Positions 40,101 to 50,292 of a stretch of 64,000 bases of DNA are shown one piece after another. Source of the stretch: Alloascoidea africana (Eukaryota > Ascomycota > Alloascoideomycetes > Alloascoideales > Alloascoideaceae); the NCBI GenBank assembly GCA_030581615.1, contig JAKTTT010000013.1, positions 310,001 to 374,000 of the forward strand, in the 5' to 3' direction. The notes under the pieces are model-generated. The model was not told the DNA's origin. It saw only the letters and a list, made by a program, of their open reading frames with translations, and searched no databases. Numbering within the stretch: the stretch's first letter is position 1; each line of letters begins with the position of its first letter. The translations under genes and the position numbers were made by a program.

Positions 40101-41218
40101 AACTTGCATTACAGAGGTTGAAAAACAGTATTGCGTGGGAAGAAGGCAAGGAAGACTCTCTAGAGGTCCTTTTGGCCTCTCTGGAAGAGCCACAACTTGG
40201 ACTTTCTGAAGAGCCCTACAAAAAACTAGTCCAGGAAGTTGATGTGGTCATACATAACGGTGCTGCTGTGCACTGGATTTTGCCTTATTCGTCCCTGCGA
40301 TCAGCAAATGTTTTGACAACCGTGAACCTGTTGAACTTTGCTGGTGATGCACAAGCCTCATTTGTGTTTGTTTCTTCTACTTCTGTCCTCGACAGCGAGC
40401 ACTATTTCCAGTTGTCGGATACCCTCCTGGACCAGGGCAAGCGGGGCATTCCCGAAGAAGATGACCTCTCGGGTTCAAGTACAGGTCTCGGCAACGGATA
40501 TGGTCAGAGCAAATGGGCTTCTGAATTTATCATCCGCGAGGCGGGAAAGAGAGGTCTTAGAGGAGCTATAGTACGACCAGGCTACGTTACCGGTGACTCC
40601 AACACTGGAATCTCAATCACCGACGATTTCCTAGTTCGAATGCTTAAGGGATGTGTCCAGATTGGATTCGCACCTGATATCTACAACACCGTGAACATGG
40701 TTCCTGTTGACCATGTTGCACGCGTCGTTACAGCTTCCAGTTTCAATCTGCCTGCTCCTGATGGCGTTTCAGTAGTGCAAGTTACAAGCCACCCACGACT
40801 CCGATTTAACGAGTTTCTGGGAACGCTTAGCACATATGGATATCAAATCAAAGTCACTGACTATATGGAATGGAGACATCAGCTCCAGCACTATGTGCTT
40901 GACGAGTCTAAGGATAGTGCACTATATCCATTGCTAGCGTTCGTTCTTGATAACCTCCCACAAAACACAAGGGCCCCTGAGCTGGACGACTCTAACGCTG
41001 AAAAAGTTCTCCAGGCAGATGCTGCGGCTACAGGTGTTGATCTCTCGAAGGGAAGTGGAGTGAATACCAAGACTATGGGACTGTATCTGAGTTACTTGGT
41101 CGCAATTGGTTTCCTTCAAGCACCTTCTCAGAAGGGTGGAGCTGAGTTGCCAAAGGTCCAGATAAGGGAAGAGTTGTTAAAGAAGCTGGCCTCTGTTGGA
41201 GGTAGAGGGAATAAGTAA
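37196..41218 (+). CDS. LYS2: L-2-aminoadipate reductase
   Basis: 1340 residues (S. cerevisiae Lys2 1392). This multidomain enzyme activates alpha-aminoadipate with ATP, loads it on a phosphopantetheine arm and reduces it with NADPH to the semialdehyde, in fungal lysine synthesis. Order: condensation-like N-terminal part (to about 220), adenylation domain (about 225-750; FTSGTEGLPKGVRG near 413, YRTGDLGRYLPDG), carrier domain with the pantetheine Ser in FEDLGGHSLSATK (near 847), and an NADPH thioester reductase (VLVTGTTGFLGSYIV from about 932; active-site YGQSK near 1101). It needs the phosphopantetheinyl transferase Lys5, not in this window. All catalytic motifs are intact and no intron interrupts the frame. 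Confidence 0.97.
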   Translation: MTQPSSSIMENVTLSVLPHDYRRTVSSKVVEASLSLKSSSSIATAAVIGGSGESSLATFLAALTVLIFRYTGDEDILIGSSVNGQGIVLRSDVSAAIPFKQVLDSVNSQIKQRLEDNVSYEELAKYGGPLFKVSLEHHSSKGAEAKAVFEPVKGTVKDIAIFFNTDGEELVLEFHYNCLLMKKDRIQIMGEQLFQIIETGTVDPNIKIGSISLITKSQDKLPDPTVDLNWSGFRGAIHDIFAQNAAKFPERNCVVETRSGGSDVVFSYKQINEATNVVSHFLNKTGVKLGDVVVIYASRSVDLVVAIIGVLKAGATFSVIDPAYPPARQNVYLQVAQPKGLIVLQKAGSLDPLVVDYIKEKTPIHTQIPALKVQDDGSLVGGLVEGSDVLAPYATFKDKELGVLVGPDSTPTLAFTSGTEGLPKGVRGRHFSLTYYFPWMAETFGLGENDKFTMLSGIAHDPIQRDIFTPLFLGAQLLVPTAEDIGTPGRLAEWMDQYKATVTHLTPAMGQLLAAHATHEFPSLHHAFFVGDVLTTRDCRRLQNLATNVNIVNMYGTTETQRSVSYFELPSRTQDSGFLDSQKDTIPAGSGMLNVQLIVVNRFDRSQRCGVGEAGEVYVRAGGLAEGYLQLPDMTAEKFVTNWYTDPEKWSELDAKLDKGETWRKHWFGPRDRLYRTGDLGRYLPDGNVEVSGRADDQVKIRGFRIELGEINTHLSRHPSVRENVTLVKKDQNQDSILVAYIVPNTQIEDEKKYTQELKAHLAKSLASYAIPSLFVFLKKFPLNPNGKIDKPKLPFPLQDLAATPGPESEGEFTEAEAQIRDLLRDVVSVPITRESHFFEDLGGHSLSATKLIFKLRNAYKRNIELNFLYKYPTVAQIAKALGEGELILKPGQNPSETLTAENEVDYAADAKQLCQTQLRPAFKASSGKTKTVLVTGTTGFLGSYIVRDLLRRKEPVKVIAHVRAKTEELALQRLKNSIAWEEGKEDSLEVLLASLEEPQLGLSEEPYKKLVQEVDVVIHNGAAVHWILPYSSLRSANVLTTVNLLNFAGDAQASFVFVSSTSVLDSEHYFQLSDTLLDQGKRGIPEEDDLSGSSTGLGNGYGQSKWASEFIIREAGKRGLRGAIVRPGYVTGDSNTGISITDDFLVRMLKGCVQIGFAPDIYNTVNMVPVDHVARVVTASSFNLPAPDGVSVVQVTSHPRLRFNEFLGTLSTYGYQIKVTDYMEWRHQLQHYVLDESKDSALYPLLAFVLDNLPQNTRAPELDDSNAEKVLQADAAATGVDLSKGSGVNTKTMGLYLSYLVAIGFLQAPSQKGGAELPKVQIREELLKKLASVGGRGNK

Positions 41219-41304
41219 AAGCGTAAAATATGAAATACAAACTCTTGGATGTGATGCTGTGTTGTTTTTAATTGAATTCATGATAATAGTATACAACGAG
41301 AACC

Positions 41305-43278
41305 CTAGTCCTTGATTGTTCTCTTGAATGATTTTGCAACATCTACGTTGAGTTTGGCTACGCTATCCCAAACCATTTTATCAATCACTTTAGGGAGCTT
41401 TCTCCCGTACAAGCATTGATCCACGAGCCACATCCCAACTAAAAAAGATCTCCTGTCAAGGGTTCCATCTACTCTTGTATCGACAAGCTGCCAGATATTC
41501 ATCAAGATGTCATCTGGCAATTTGCTGCGTCTCCATAGAGCGCGAACAACGTAGCCATGGATCGATTCGTTTGGCTCCAATCGTAGCGACTCTTGTTGTT
41601 TATGAATTGAATTTAGATCTGGAGGGATAATATGGATATATTTGCGGTTTATCATTGTTCCTCTGTTTGATACCCAAACACCCTCGTAACGTTTCCGTTC
41701 TTGTTCAGTAACCCGCGTAGCATCTGAATGGTGTTTCCAAGGCTTGTCTTCGTTAAACTGTTTCTTTTTCCCATGATCTTTCCGCATTGTCATTTTCAGT
41801 TGTACAACGTTCTCTTGTGGTGCTAACTCTCCGCTGTTAGCATTACCACCAATAGCTCCTATCCCCGGTGATCTTGCTAGAGGGGCAGAGTTTGAACCGC
41901 TATGCCGGTCATTATGCTTAGGTATTAGTTTCAAGTCTCGAAGGACTTTCTTCGTTCCACTTAGATACGAGTGTTTTGATCTTGGTTCGATTCTTGAGGC
42001 AAGTTGAGTAGCCAGTTGAGCAAGCTCGCCTTCATTATTTTTTCTGCCAATCCCATACTGTTGGCACTGTTGGCGAAAAGCATTATTGGTTGAAAATACA
42101 ATATCATCATCCCTGTCGCTTGTGTACTCGCTTCCATCATCAGATATTGATTTTCTATTCCTGCCCACTGTATGCTTAGGCACAGTCAAAAGACTTAGAT
42201 CGGATACATTGTCTTGACTTGTTCCAAGCCCTTGTAGGGTATTAGGAGAAGGTTTTCGTGGTGATACCTTTCGTGAAGCATTCTGTGAAGGTTCGTTCTT
42301 GCGCCGCTGCTGACCTGGTTTCAAATCCAATGAACTAACTGAATGTAATGATCTCGGACTTAACTTCTTTTGAGGTGCTTGCCGTCGAGTGGGCTTTTCT
42401 CGTCTACCATCACTTACAGTTTTTGAATTAACCGATAGAGACGTCACTGATGTCTGGGGACGTAGACGTGGACGAGTACTTTCAATGTCATCGTTGCTCT
42501 TTGTTTGTAACGAGCTAGCTGAAGAGTGTTCGGATTTGGCGGTGAAGTAAGGAGAAGCATTTCCTGAAAGTAAACCAGACGCTCTCTTACTACCTTCGGA
42601 AAGGAGATTGTTCACCGATGTTTCAACATTGGAATAACTCCTTGTCGAATCTTGAGCAGCTGTTTTTGAACCGTTGAAGCTTTTCAAAGCAGCAGCTAAT
42701 GACTCTGTTTTTCTGGTCTCATTCTTCTGATACTGTCCCAGGGGTCTAGAGCTGGTATTCTTCAACGGAAGCTCTATTCGTTCGCTTCTTTGGCTGTCAA
42801 AAGAATTTCGAGACCTGGAACGAAACGAGTCGGACCTATCATTTGAATCAGCTTCTCTTATAGAGTCGTAATCTTCGCCAACGTTTTTCCCTGTGTGGCT
42901 TGCAGTACTATAAAGAGACTGTCTTTCGGCATTGGAGGTTGTTGACACGGACTGAAATCCCTCGAAGTGGTCCGGCTTGCGATTACTCTGTGCAGTGTAT
43001 GAGCGAGACGAGCTCAGTGATATACTAGTTGGGGTAGACGAAGAGGTCGTTAAGGAGGCTCGTGCACCCTGCCGAACAGGCACCGATTTTGCAGGTGAGC
43101 GTGATCTTGGTTTTCGAGCCTGCTGGGAAGGGGGTATTGCAGGGGCGGACAACGTTGATACTGGTATTGGCGGTGGCCTCGCGGCTTTCATCAGCGAGGC
43201 AGCCGCAGTTGCAGCCGCTAGAGCCTCTTTTCGCGGCGCAAGTGTTGACTGTGTTCTTGATGCTGAGTGCTTTCCCAT
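41305..43278 (-). CDS. IRS4: IRS4/TAX4-like EH-domain protein
   Basis: 657 residues from the ATG at 43278; upstream the frame has only a TTG. The first 500 residues are Ser/Thr/Lys/Pro-rich and disordered. The C-terminal 130 residues form an EH domain of the Irs4/Tax4 type: KRYEGVWVSNRG, then ESIHGYVVRALWRRSKLPD, IWQLVDTRVDGTLDRRSFLVGMW and KMVWDSV. In yeast Irs4 and Tax4 bind and stimulate the phosphatase Inp51, lowering PI(4,5)P2, and affect rDNA silencing and autophagy. Only one such gene is present here, so it probably corresponds to the single ancestor of the Irs4/Tax4 pair. The EH homology is clear. Confidence 0.85.
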   Translation of the reverse strand: MGKHSASRTQSTLAPRKEALAAATAAASLMKAARPPPIPVSTLSAPAIPPSQQARKPRSRSPAKSVPVRQGARASLTTSSSTPTSISLSSSRSYTAQSNRKPDHFEGFQSVSTTSNAERQSLYSTASHTGKNVGEDYDSIREADSNDRSDSFRSRSRNSFDSQRSERIELPLKNTSSRPLGQYQKNETRKTESLAAALKSFNGSKTAAQDSTRSYSNVETSVNNLLSEGSKRASGLLSGNASPYFTAKSEHSSASSLQTKSNDDIESTRPRLRPQTSVTSLSVNSKTVSDGRREKPTRRQAPQKKLSPRSLHSVSSLDLKPGQQRRKNEPSQNASRKVSPRKPSPNTLQGLGTSQDNVSDLSLLTVPKHTVGRNRKSISDDGSEYTSDRDDDIVFSTNNAFRQQCQQYGIGRKNNEGELAQLATQLASRIEPRSKHSYLSGTKKVLRDLKLIPKHNDRHSGSNSAPLARSPGIGAIGGNANSGELAPQENVVQLKMTMRKDHGKKKQFNEDKPWKHHSDATRVTEQERKRYEGVWVSNRGTMINRKYIHIIPPDLNSIHKQQESLRLEPNESIHGYVVRALWRRSKLPDDILMNIWQLVDTRVDGTLDRRSFLVGMWLVDQCLYGRKLPKVIDKMVWDSVAKLNVDVAKSFKRTIKD

Positions 43279-44757
43279 TGCATTGTATGACAAAGATAGG
43301 AGGTGTCTACCAGTCTAGCTTGACTGGTTGTTTTATAGATTATGGAAGCCCTAGTAAAGACAAAAAACCAAACCAAACCCAAAATGCAAAAAGGACAAAA
43401 AATGAAATCAGCTGGAATCAACAAGATCGTTATCAAAAAGTCGTTGAAATGTTAGAGCAGAGTGCTGGGAGGTCAGGGAGTATTCACTGTGGTTACCCGG
43501 AGCATCACGTGTCGTGGCTGAGATGAGCTGTATTCACCCATACACCCCTTACAATGTGGTTGGGACCGGCTGGCATGAGCCGATTCGCAGCCTCAAGCCT
43601 GAAGCTGCTGGAATAACCAGAAGCTGACGGAGCGGCCCCAACAGTGCCAGACCAGATACTGCCGTGTCGAGCTTTTTGTTTGTTTGTTTCTGTGTATGTG
43701 CATGTGTTTTGTTCTCAACAACATACCAACTTTAAAAGGGTTGGGGTGATGGGCCACAGATGGCATGACATGTTCAGGATAGGTCAGTTAATCCACATTC
43801 TCCCTTCAAGTATCGTCATAATCTGCTCGACTACAAATAGATAATGCGATTGGTCTATCAATAGAGTGGTCATTTTCTCTTTTGCTGAGCCAACTACCAT
43901 AAAATTTAGGGCAAGGTAGAAAGACAACAATCGCTCAAAGCGTAAGTTGATTTGCTTCCAAATTCGTAGTATTGAGAGCTCCACACACCGGCGCCAAGCA
44001 AGATATGCTTTTGTGGGTAGCTAGTGGAAGTAAACAATATCACGGCTAAAATCTAGCTTGTTTTTGTTTTTTGTTTGAACAGTATAGAAGATGTATTCCA
44101 TGGTCTAACCTGTGATAAGCGCGGCTTTTCTCAACAAACAAATCTCTTCTTTTAAAGCAGCGTTATTTTACAGAAGGCCGCTCACTGTATCATTCTTAAT
44201 TGTAATGAACCACCGCTGAATTATTATCTTCTTTAGCCACAAATCCATCCGACGTAGAAACCCAATGACCTAATTTTCCGGGACTGAAAAGAGGCACAAA
44301 GCTATAAGTACAGTGGGTTTCAGGTCTATTATTGGTGGGCTTCAAGGAAACCTTAATACACCATGGAGGCAGATGAAGCTCCTTCGAGACGCTAGTAAAT
44401 GTAGGGTACATTGAGGCGTGTATCAACGTTAATGCTTATTTGGACGCGTAGAAGAAAGCCTAAAACTCTGGAGAACGGGTTAAAATAGTTTGTTACATTT
44501 AGAAACTGTAGAATGAGAACTAAAAGTCATAAGGGCATTTAGAGGGTAAAATCAAAGAGTAAAAACATATTGAAAACTCAATATCGTTGTATCCGAAAAG
44601 GCAAAGTTATACTTGTATCTAAATTATACTCCTGGGTTTGTGTGCGTGGCTGCAAAACGGCGCTTCAAAAAAAGGCGGAAGAAGTCCAAATACCAATAAA
44701 CAAAAACACAAAAAGAAAAGGGAAAACGAGATTGTTAATTTTTTTTGGCAAAATTAA
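43279..44757. other. Gene-poor interval
   Basis: 1479 bp between the IRS4-like start and the CAP-protein 3' end, both minus-strand. Short frames (66-76 codons) at 43644, 43784 and 44196 carry no recognisable feature. A string of GTTTGTTTGTTT-like bases lies near 43676-43687. No RNA gene recognised. Confidence 0.5.
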
Positions 44758-45729
44758 TCAAGAAAGAAGGGGCAAAACATTCTTTCTGAAGTTGTCTGCA
44801 CCAACGTAGTTCCCAGGAGAATTGTAACTGCAAATTGTGTATTGGCCAACTCCACTTCCACAAGAGACAGAGGCACAGCCTACCTCGGAAGTGCCCTTCC
44901 AAATCAACTGTGTGAAATGGCCAGAGGTCATAGAAAATCCAGGGTTGGAGAAGTCATAGTCTTTGATTTCGTCGTACCAGGCTTCGCAAGCTCCGGACGT
45001 AGAGTAGCCAACCGCCAAGTTCTCACCATATTGGCCGCCTGAATGGACAAGATTACCAGAACAATCGTACTTTGCAGCATAATCACTCGCGTATTTGTAT
45101 AGGGTATCGCTCCATGTTAAATCGCTTACACCGTGAAGTGCACGCTTTTCATTATGGACCTTGAGAATTTCTGCTGCAAAGTCTTTGTCTACATCTCCGT
45201 CGACACCAGTGCTGGTCGGTTGAGCAGTAGTTGAGGTTGAGGTAGGTGTTGTCTCCGTGTTACTGTAGTAGACAGTCCATGCAGTACTCCAGGATTGAGT
45301 CCAGCCAAAATTGCCGTCTTCAGTCTCGGCTTCGGCGGCTGAGCTGGAAGAAGGTGTAGGAGTAGGAGCAGGGGGAATAACAGTACTGGAGGAAGAAACG
45401 GTTGTCGGGATCTCGACACTGACTTCCTTTTGTTCAACTTGGGATGTTGGTTCAAAAGTCGGCTCAGAGATCGGTTCAGAGGTCGATTCAAAGGTTGGTT
45501 CGGCGCTTGTTGAGGATGGTTCCGGAGCAACAGCTTCGTTCCCACCGCTGACCCATTGGGTGATCCATTCCGTGACAACTACAGTGTTGACGTTCACTGT
45601 CTCAGAGGTTGTAAGAGCAGTTTGAACCTCGGTGACGTAGACTGTAGCACCAGAAACGAAAACGTTTGGGCCTGACAAGGTGAGCAACCCGAAGAGGGCA
45701 CCTGTTAGAGACTTGGAAAGCTTGGCCAT
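44758..45729 (-). CDS. PRY1: Secreted CAP/SCP-domain protein of the PRY type
   Basis: 323 residues from the ATG at 45729. An N-terminal signal peptide (about 1-27, LTGALFGLLTLSG) precedes a Ser/Thr/Pro/Glu-rich, probably O-glycosylated stalk of about 150 residues. The last 135 residues are a CAP domain: VHNEKRALHGVSDLTW, GENLAVGYS, the CAP1 signature GHFTQLIWKGTSEVGCA and the CAP2 signature YTICSYNSPGNYVG. Conserved cysteines and the CAP-cavity histidines (HSGG, GHFTQ) are present. Yeast Pry1/Pry2 bind and export sterols and fatty acids. There is no GPI signal, so it is secreted, unlike Pry3. A TATATAA on the coding strand (46008-46014) lies about 280 bp before the ATG. Confidence 0.88.
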   Translation of the reverse strand: MAKLSKSLTGALFGLLTLSGPNVFVSGATVYVTEVQTALTTSETVNVNTVVVTEWITQWVSGGNEAVAPEPSSTSAEPTFESTSEPISEPTFEPTSQVEQKEVSVEIPTTVSSSSTVIPPAPTPTPSSSSAAEAETEDGNFGWTQSWSTAWTVYYSNTETTPTSTSTTAQPTSTGVDGDVDKDFAAEILKVHNEKRALHGVSDLTWSDTLYKYASDYAAKYDCSGNLVHSGGQYGENLAVGYSTSGACEAWYDEIKDYDFSNPGFSMTSGHFTQLIWKGTSEVGCASVSCGSGVGQYTICSYNSPGNYVGADNFRKNVLPLLS

Positions 45730-48675
45730 TTCTATAAGTTGTTTATTCGATTGATTTCGAGAAAAAGAACGTGAATTTGATAGTGTGTCGATTTGTTCTA
45801 CAATTGACTGGACGAACAAATAGTCTAAACGAAGGAATGACTGTAAAGGAAGGTGAATTGAAAGAGTGGATTTGGGACGGGAATCTGTCTAGCTTAGCGT
45901 CTAGCGTTGGCTATGAGAGAGTGGCGTATAAAGAGCGACTACAAAGAAGAAGATATCGATCGATCGTGGAGAGGAGGAAGGGACGGGAATGGGAACTTTA
46001 GGTAGGTTATATACCAACGCTAATGGCGGTTTTTCTCCTTTTAGCCTTTCTCTGCCTTGCTTCCCAGCCACCTTCCAAGCGTGTTTAAACTTGCAGGAAC
46101 GCGCACTCGATAAGTGGTCTTTGATTTCCTGATTTGGCATCATGCATAGAATAGGGAGACTACCACAACAAAAAACGGCAAAGGCACTGCAATTTCTGAT
46201 CATAATAGACAATCATGAAAATCCTGGGGTTTGGATTCTGCATAGAAGAGACTAATGTTGTTTTCAAAACACTGGGAATACAAATCAGCTCCTAGAACTT
46301 AAGCGTTGCGAGAACCCCCAAACTCTATGTTTATAGTGGCATCTAACGGGCCCAAAAGGGCATAGATCAACTGATTGCTAGTTCATAAAACATCAACAAA
46401 AGGCCAAGGACCATGAAAGTATTGCCGCTTAGCTTAGGGGCACCTGAGTCCAAGCACAGTGTTGAATACAAGCTTTTGAAATGGTTTCAGGTGTCCTGAA
46501 TTAAAAGCAAGATTTGCGATGCATGCAATATTCAGGAACCGATTCCAACACCAAACACGAATTATCAAGGCGGTTCTCGGAGGTCAGGAGGCAAACAGTA
46601 AGTTGCAGGCACAAAAAAGCTACCATAATTTCTTGTGAGTAAGAATACCTTACTCAGGAAACTCTTATTCAACATCAGTAGATAATATCTATTGAGTACC
46701 TCAGAAAGTTTCCAAAGGGTATGATGGAAAACTCCAAGGATTGACGTTTCATTTTCTGTGGAAAAACATCTCAAATTTTGGTTCCTACTGGCAATAATGT
46801 AATCATAATGATTTTCCATAAGATTAAGAGAAGTCAAATAAGCAATCAAGCATAAATTTGGCGGTTTTGAGGCCTTTTGCTTTCGACTGGCACTCCAGTC
46901 GGAACCAAATCTACAACCACTTCAAAGTACATGAGCCTGCCGGGGTTTGCTTAAAAGTAGTATCTTTTTATTTTAGTTTGTATTGAAAATTAAGACTAGT
47001 TATAGATTTAATCTTTTGGACTTTCAAGAAATGTCCCACTTCGCTTTGCTCAGATTTTGCATTCAGAAAGGGGTGCATATAGCAGAACAATGATAAATCA
47101 TTGGGAAAACCTCTTAGCCGCTGCAAAAGGCATGTGGTCATAAATTATTCAGAATAGTTGTGCTAGCCAACTGGGAAATAAACTGCAGCTTCTTTAATAA
47201 ATGTTCTGCTCGTTCCGTTTTGAAGCTTTCTCTCAAGCGTCGTATGATGTTATGATTTCGTTTTCTTTCTCTAAAACTTCCCAAAAAGTGAATAAAAAAG
47301 CCTCCATTATTCCCTTTAATGGTTGGCTTCCACAAATGAGGCAAGCTTATTACCCCTTTCATAATCCAAAATTCCAGGTAGAGAATAGAATCATGTCGCT
47401 ACCTGTGGTTATATGAATATTTCGCGCAGCTGTTGCCACTTGAAAACAAAAGTTGAGCAGAGATTAAAGCCTATTCCAAAGCATGTTTGGATCTCACTGT
47501 TTTACAATTGTAGAGTCCATTCACCTAAGTCTCTTGAATTTTGGTATGTAACGAGCAATCATGTTGTGGATCAGTCTATGGCTTGCTTCTAAATGCATTG
47601 CTTCCTAAATATGCCGCAGCCTTTTATGAAACCTCGTTAACTTACAGATATAAGCTCGATTTCAAGAAACAAGGAAAACCAGGTTTAGATTCTTGACTTT
47701 GGTTTCAGGAATAATGACAGTTTGGAAACTATTGCCAAATAACAAACCGAAAACAAGATTTGTCAACTGTAAGAAAGCATCTTTTTGGAATCAAGCCCTG
47801 CAGGTGTTTTGCTAAATTGAAACAGTCAATGTAAGCACTGATTGAATTATACCGTAAAGTACGGGAGCATTTAAAACCTGTAGCTAATATTCAAATTATG
47901 TAAGGGGTCTCAATTGACAGATTCGAATGAGTCTACAGTTTCTACTCTCTGTTTACAACCTCCTACAACAAAATAGGACAAGGTAGTGCATTTACATACA
48001 AGCTTTGATTAGCGATTTGTTCTTGAACGGGTGGTTAGGGCGAAATATTTTCTTTGCATTCGGTCAACATATAGGCACGGCTAGGAATTCTTAGGCAAGG
48101 GCTGGAGAAAAACCTTTTCGCTGTTTGTTAAAGTAAGCACTACCTGTTTTCCTCGTCTCATGTCACAAATTAAGTTCGAAACACCAAGATTCGCTTTTTC
48201 TGTGACAGAAACCACAAAACGATCCCGCTCAGTAGTCCCGTCATCAATGCATTGTCAGACTGCAATAAATTGACGAACGGCTAGTCTCATGGGGCCGTGT
48301 TTCAGTTTTTTATTAGATGCCATCTATGTCTACCTGTTGGATAGCCAAAAGGCATTGCGGAATCTAAACACACAGCATGATGTGATGATGCCTTTCAACT
48401 ACAACATATTATCCCATTTCTTTTTCCTGGGAACGAGAAGCCAAGCGGAGCGGCATATTACGATCCACCTCACCCTCTAATTGGACAAATTCTGTCTTTT
48501 GAACAGGGTGATTAGAATCTCAATTGTACCATTCAATTGCCAATGAAGTTGCCTACAACTCGACAGAGATGAACGGTGACCGCATTAAAACAGATAATTC
48601 TGAACTGTGTAAACCAAGATTTCAAAAACACGCCAATACAAATACAATAGGAAATGTAAAACACATAGTAAACGT
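45730..48675. other. Longest gene-poor region of the window
   Basis: 2946 bp between the CAP-protein start and the 3' end of PRI1. Only motif-free frames under 105 codons occur. The sequence is AT-rich with poly-A and poly-T tracts and several repeats of the short word CAAGGC or AAGGCAT. The first 300 bases are the CAP-gene promoter with its TATA box. No tRNA or other RNA gene was found by eye. A replication origin, centromere or long non-coding RNA is possible but not shown. Confidence 0.5.
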
Positions 48676-49992
48676 TTAAAACTCCAACCCCTCTTCGCGT
48701 TCTCGTTTAGCAGTCTTCATCTCGACTTTGTTCAACTCAGAAACGAATTTACCAAAATATTGGACATAGGGCTTAAGCGAGGTCTTTTCATACCCAAATA
48801 CAGACTTCTGCGTTTCCTCGTCTTTCGCAGCAGCTTTAATTTTTTCAACTCTCCACCGCTCCAGCTCCTCCAGTACCTGGTCAACAGTGGGGACAGAAAA
48901 GGGGTCAAATTCGGAAGATGGATCAACGGGGACACAAATTCTTCTTGTACCTGGGTGAACACAAAAGGGTGATTTCAACAAGTGGATCAACTGCTTTGAC
49001 ACCTCTATATCAAGTCGTGGATACATGTACTCCAGAATAACGTCCTTTTTGGCCTCCACTAAAGAATTTCGCTTTACTATTGCTTGATTCCCTTTAAACG
49101 TGCTTTTAAATACTTCATCAATGTCCCCCCATTTGCCCAGAGACGATCTGTTTGGATGTTGTGCCCAATGTGCTCTTAGTGCGTCGTTCAGAATTTTATC
49201 AGGTAAAGAAGCCAGCAGTTTTTCAGCCTTTGAATCCTCTCTCCACGGATCCTGATCAACAAGAATCATTTTTTTAAAATGAGTCTTCAGAATGTCAAAA
49301 CTCCTTGCAACCATAGGGTGGAAAGGTCTCTTGACGGATATTCTCTTCCCATTCACACCCGCGTTTTTGCCTTTAAACACGTCCATATAATCCACAAGAC
49401 ATTTACGCTGGTGCTCGTTCATCACGCGCGCTCGCTTGTCGCACACCCAGGCATGAATACCTCTTCTACCCGAATAAACCCAGCATATGTTTGTGAAGCC
49501 AAAGTCCTCTCGCAGAGCGCCCTCAATGATTTTTTGGGCAACCTCTATAAAACCCCAGCATTTATGGCAAATCTTGGTTCCTGAACAGCAGGTTCGGATC
49601 TCATCATAATCTGTCAAATCTATATCGAACACCAGCTCTTTCTCGATTGGCTTCATGACTGCTTTGGAGACCAGCTTTCGGTCTTTAGGGTTAACGGGGT
49701 AGACTGCGCCAATCTCAAACCTGTTTGGCGTCAGCATCACAACATCCTTTTTAAACTCTTCTAGCGTCCGATAGGAGTTGTACCGTTTGTAAATGCCACC
49801 GGGCAACTCATAGGCAATCTCCCTATTTGTAAAGGACTGTGTTGGAGCAGGAGAATGACTTAGCCATTGGAAAATGTACCGGAATGGGAACAAATTGTTG
49901 TAGAAAAGTTTCATCTTTTCCTGGTCTGACAGCAATGAGATGGTTTTGCTAATTTCAGACTCCTCGTCAAGTGAAATGTCCATTGCATCCAT
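48676..49992 (-). CDS. PRI1: DNA primase small (catalytic) subunit
   Basis: 438 residues (S. cerevisiae Pri1 409) from an ATG at 49992. Pri1 makes the RNA primers that DNA polymerase alpha extends. The catalytic Asp pair is in VFDIDLTDYDE (Asp123, Asp125), followed by zinc-binding cysteines in CCSGTKICHKCW (135-145). Further primase blocks are VYSGRRGIHAWVCDKRARV (172-190, nucleotide binding) and KRISVKRPFHPMVARS. An N-terminal block YNNLFPFRYIFQWL and a late FCVHPGTRRICVPVDP, the third catalytic region, complete the family layout. The C-terminal 50 residues are charged and variable. It is divergent from PRE1 across a 300 bp promoter. Confidence 0.95.
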   Translation of the reverse strand: MDAMDISLDEESEISKTISLLSDQEKMKLFYNNLFPFRYIFQWLSHSPAPTQSFTNREIAYELPGGIYKRYNSYRTLEEFKKDVVMLTPNRFEIGAVYPVNPKDRKLVSKAVMKPIEKELVFDIDLTDYDEIRTCCSGTKICHKCWGFIEVAQKIIEGALREDFGFTNICWVYSGRRGIHAWVCDKRARVMNEHQRKCLVDYMDVFKGKNAGVNGKRISVKRPFHPMVARSFDILKTHFKKMILVDQDPWREDSKAEKLLASLPDKILNDALRAHWAQHPNRSSLGKWGDIDEVFKSTFKGNQAIVKRNSLVEAKKDVILEYMYPRLDIEVSKQLIHLLKSPFCVHPGTRRICVPVDPSSEFDPFSVPTVDQVLEELERWRVEKIKAAAKDEETQKSVFGYEKTSLKPYVQYFGKFVSELNKVEMKTAKREREEGLEF

Positions 49993-50174
49993 AGTTCTTT
50001 TGTTCTTAAAACCCCAAGATTAACAAATATATATGTGGAGGGGATCCTCGAAAAAGGCTTACTCTTTCTGTGAGTTAAATGGATTTCGTGTTTCGTGTTT
50101 CGTGAATGCAGGGTAACCGCAACATGTCTTTTATAACAATTACCCTGCCTTGACCTGTTCAAACCTCTCTGAGA

Positions 50175-50183
50175 TTTGCCATC
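50175..50183. promoter_or_regulatory. PACE-like (Rpn4) site upstream of PRE1
   Basis: TTTGCCATC, whose complement GATGGCAAA differs at one base from the yeast proteasome element GGTGGCAAA. It is 110 bp before the PRE1 ATG. Rpn4 raises proteasome gene expression when activity is low. Motif match is imperfect. Confidence 0.35.
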
Positions 50184-50292
50184 CAGTTCACAGAAAGAGT
50201 AGGCCTTTTTCGAGATAGAGGAAGAAGGACCCCATCTACAAATATACTTTTGATAATCTTGGAATTTCAAGAACAAAAGAACTAGGAACACA

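Noticed and set aside
46421-46460. GCTTAGCTTAGGGGCACC-like sequence as a tRNA start
   Set aside because: No matching B-box or stem within 100 bases downstream.
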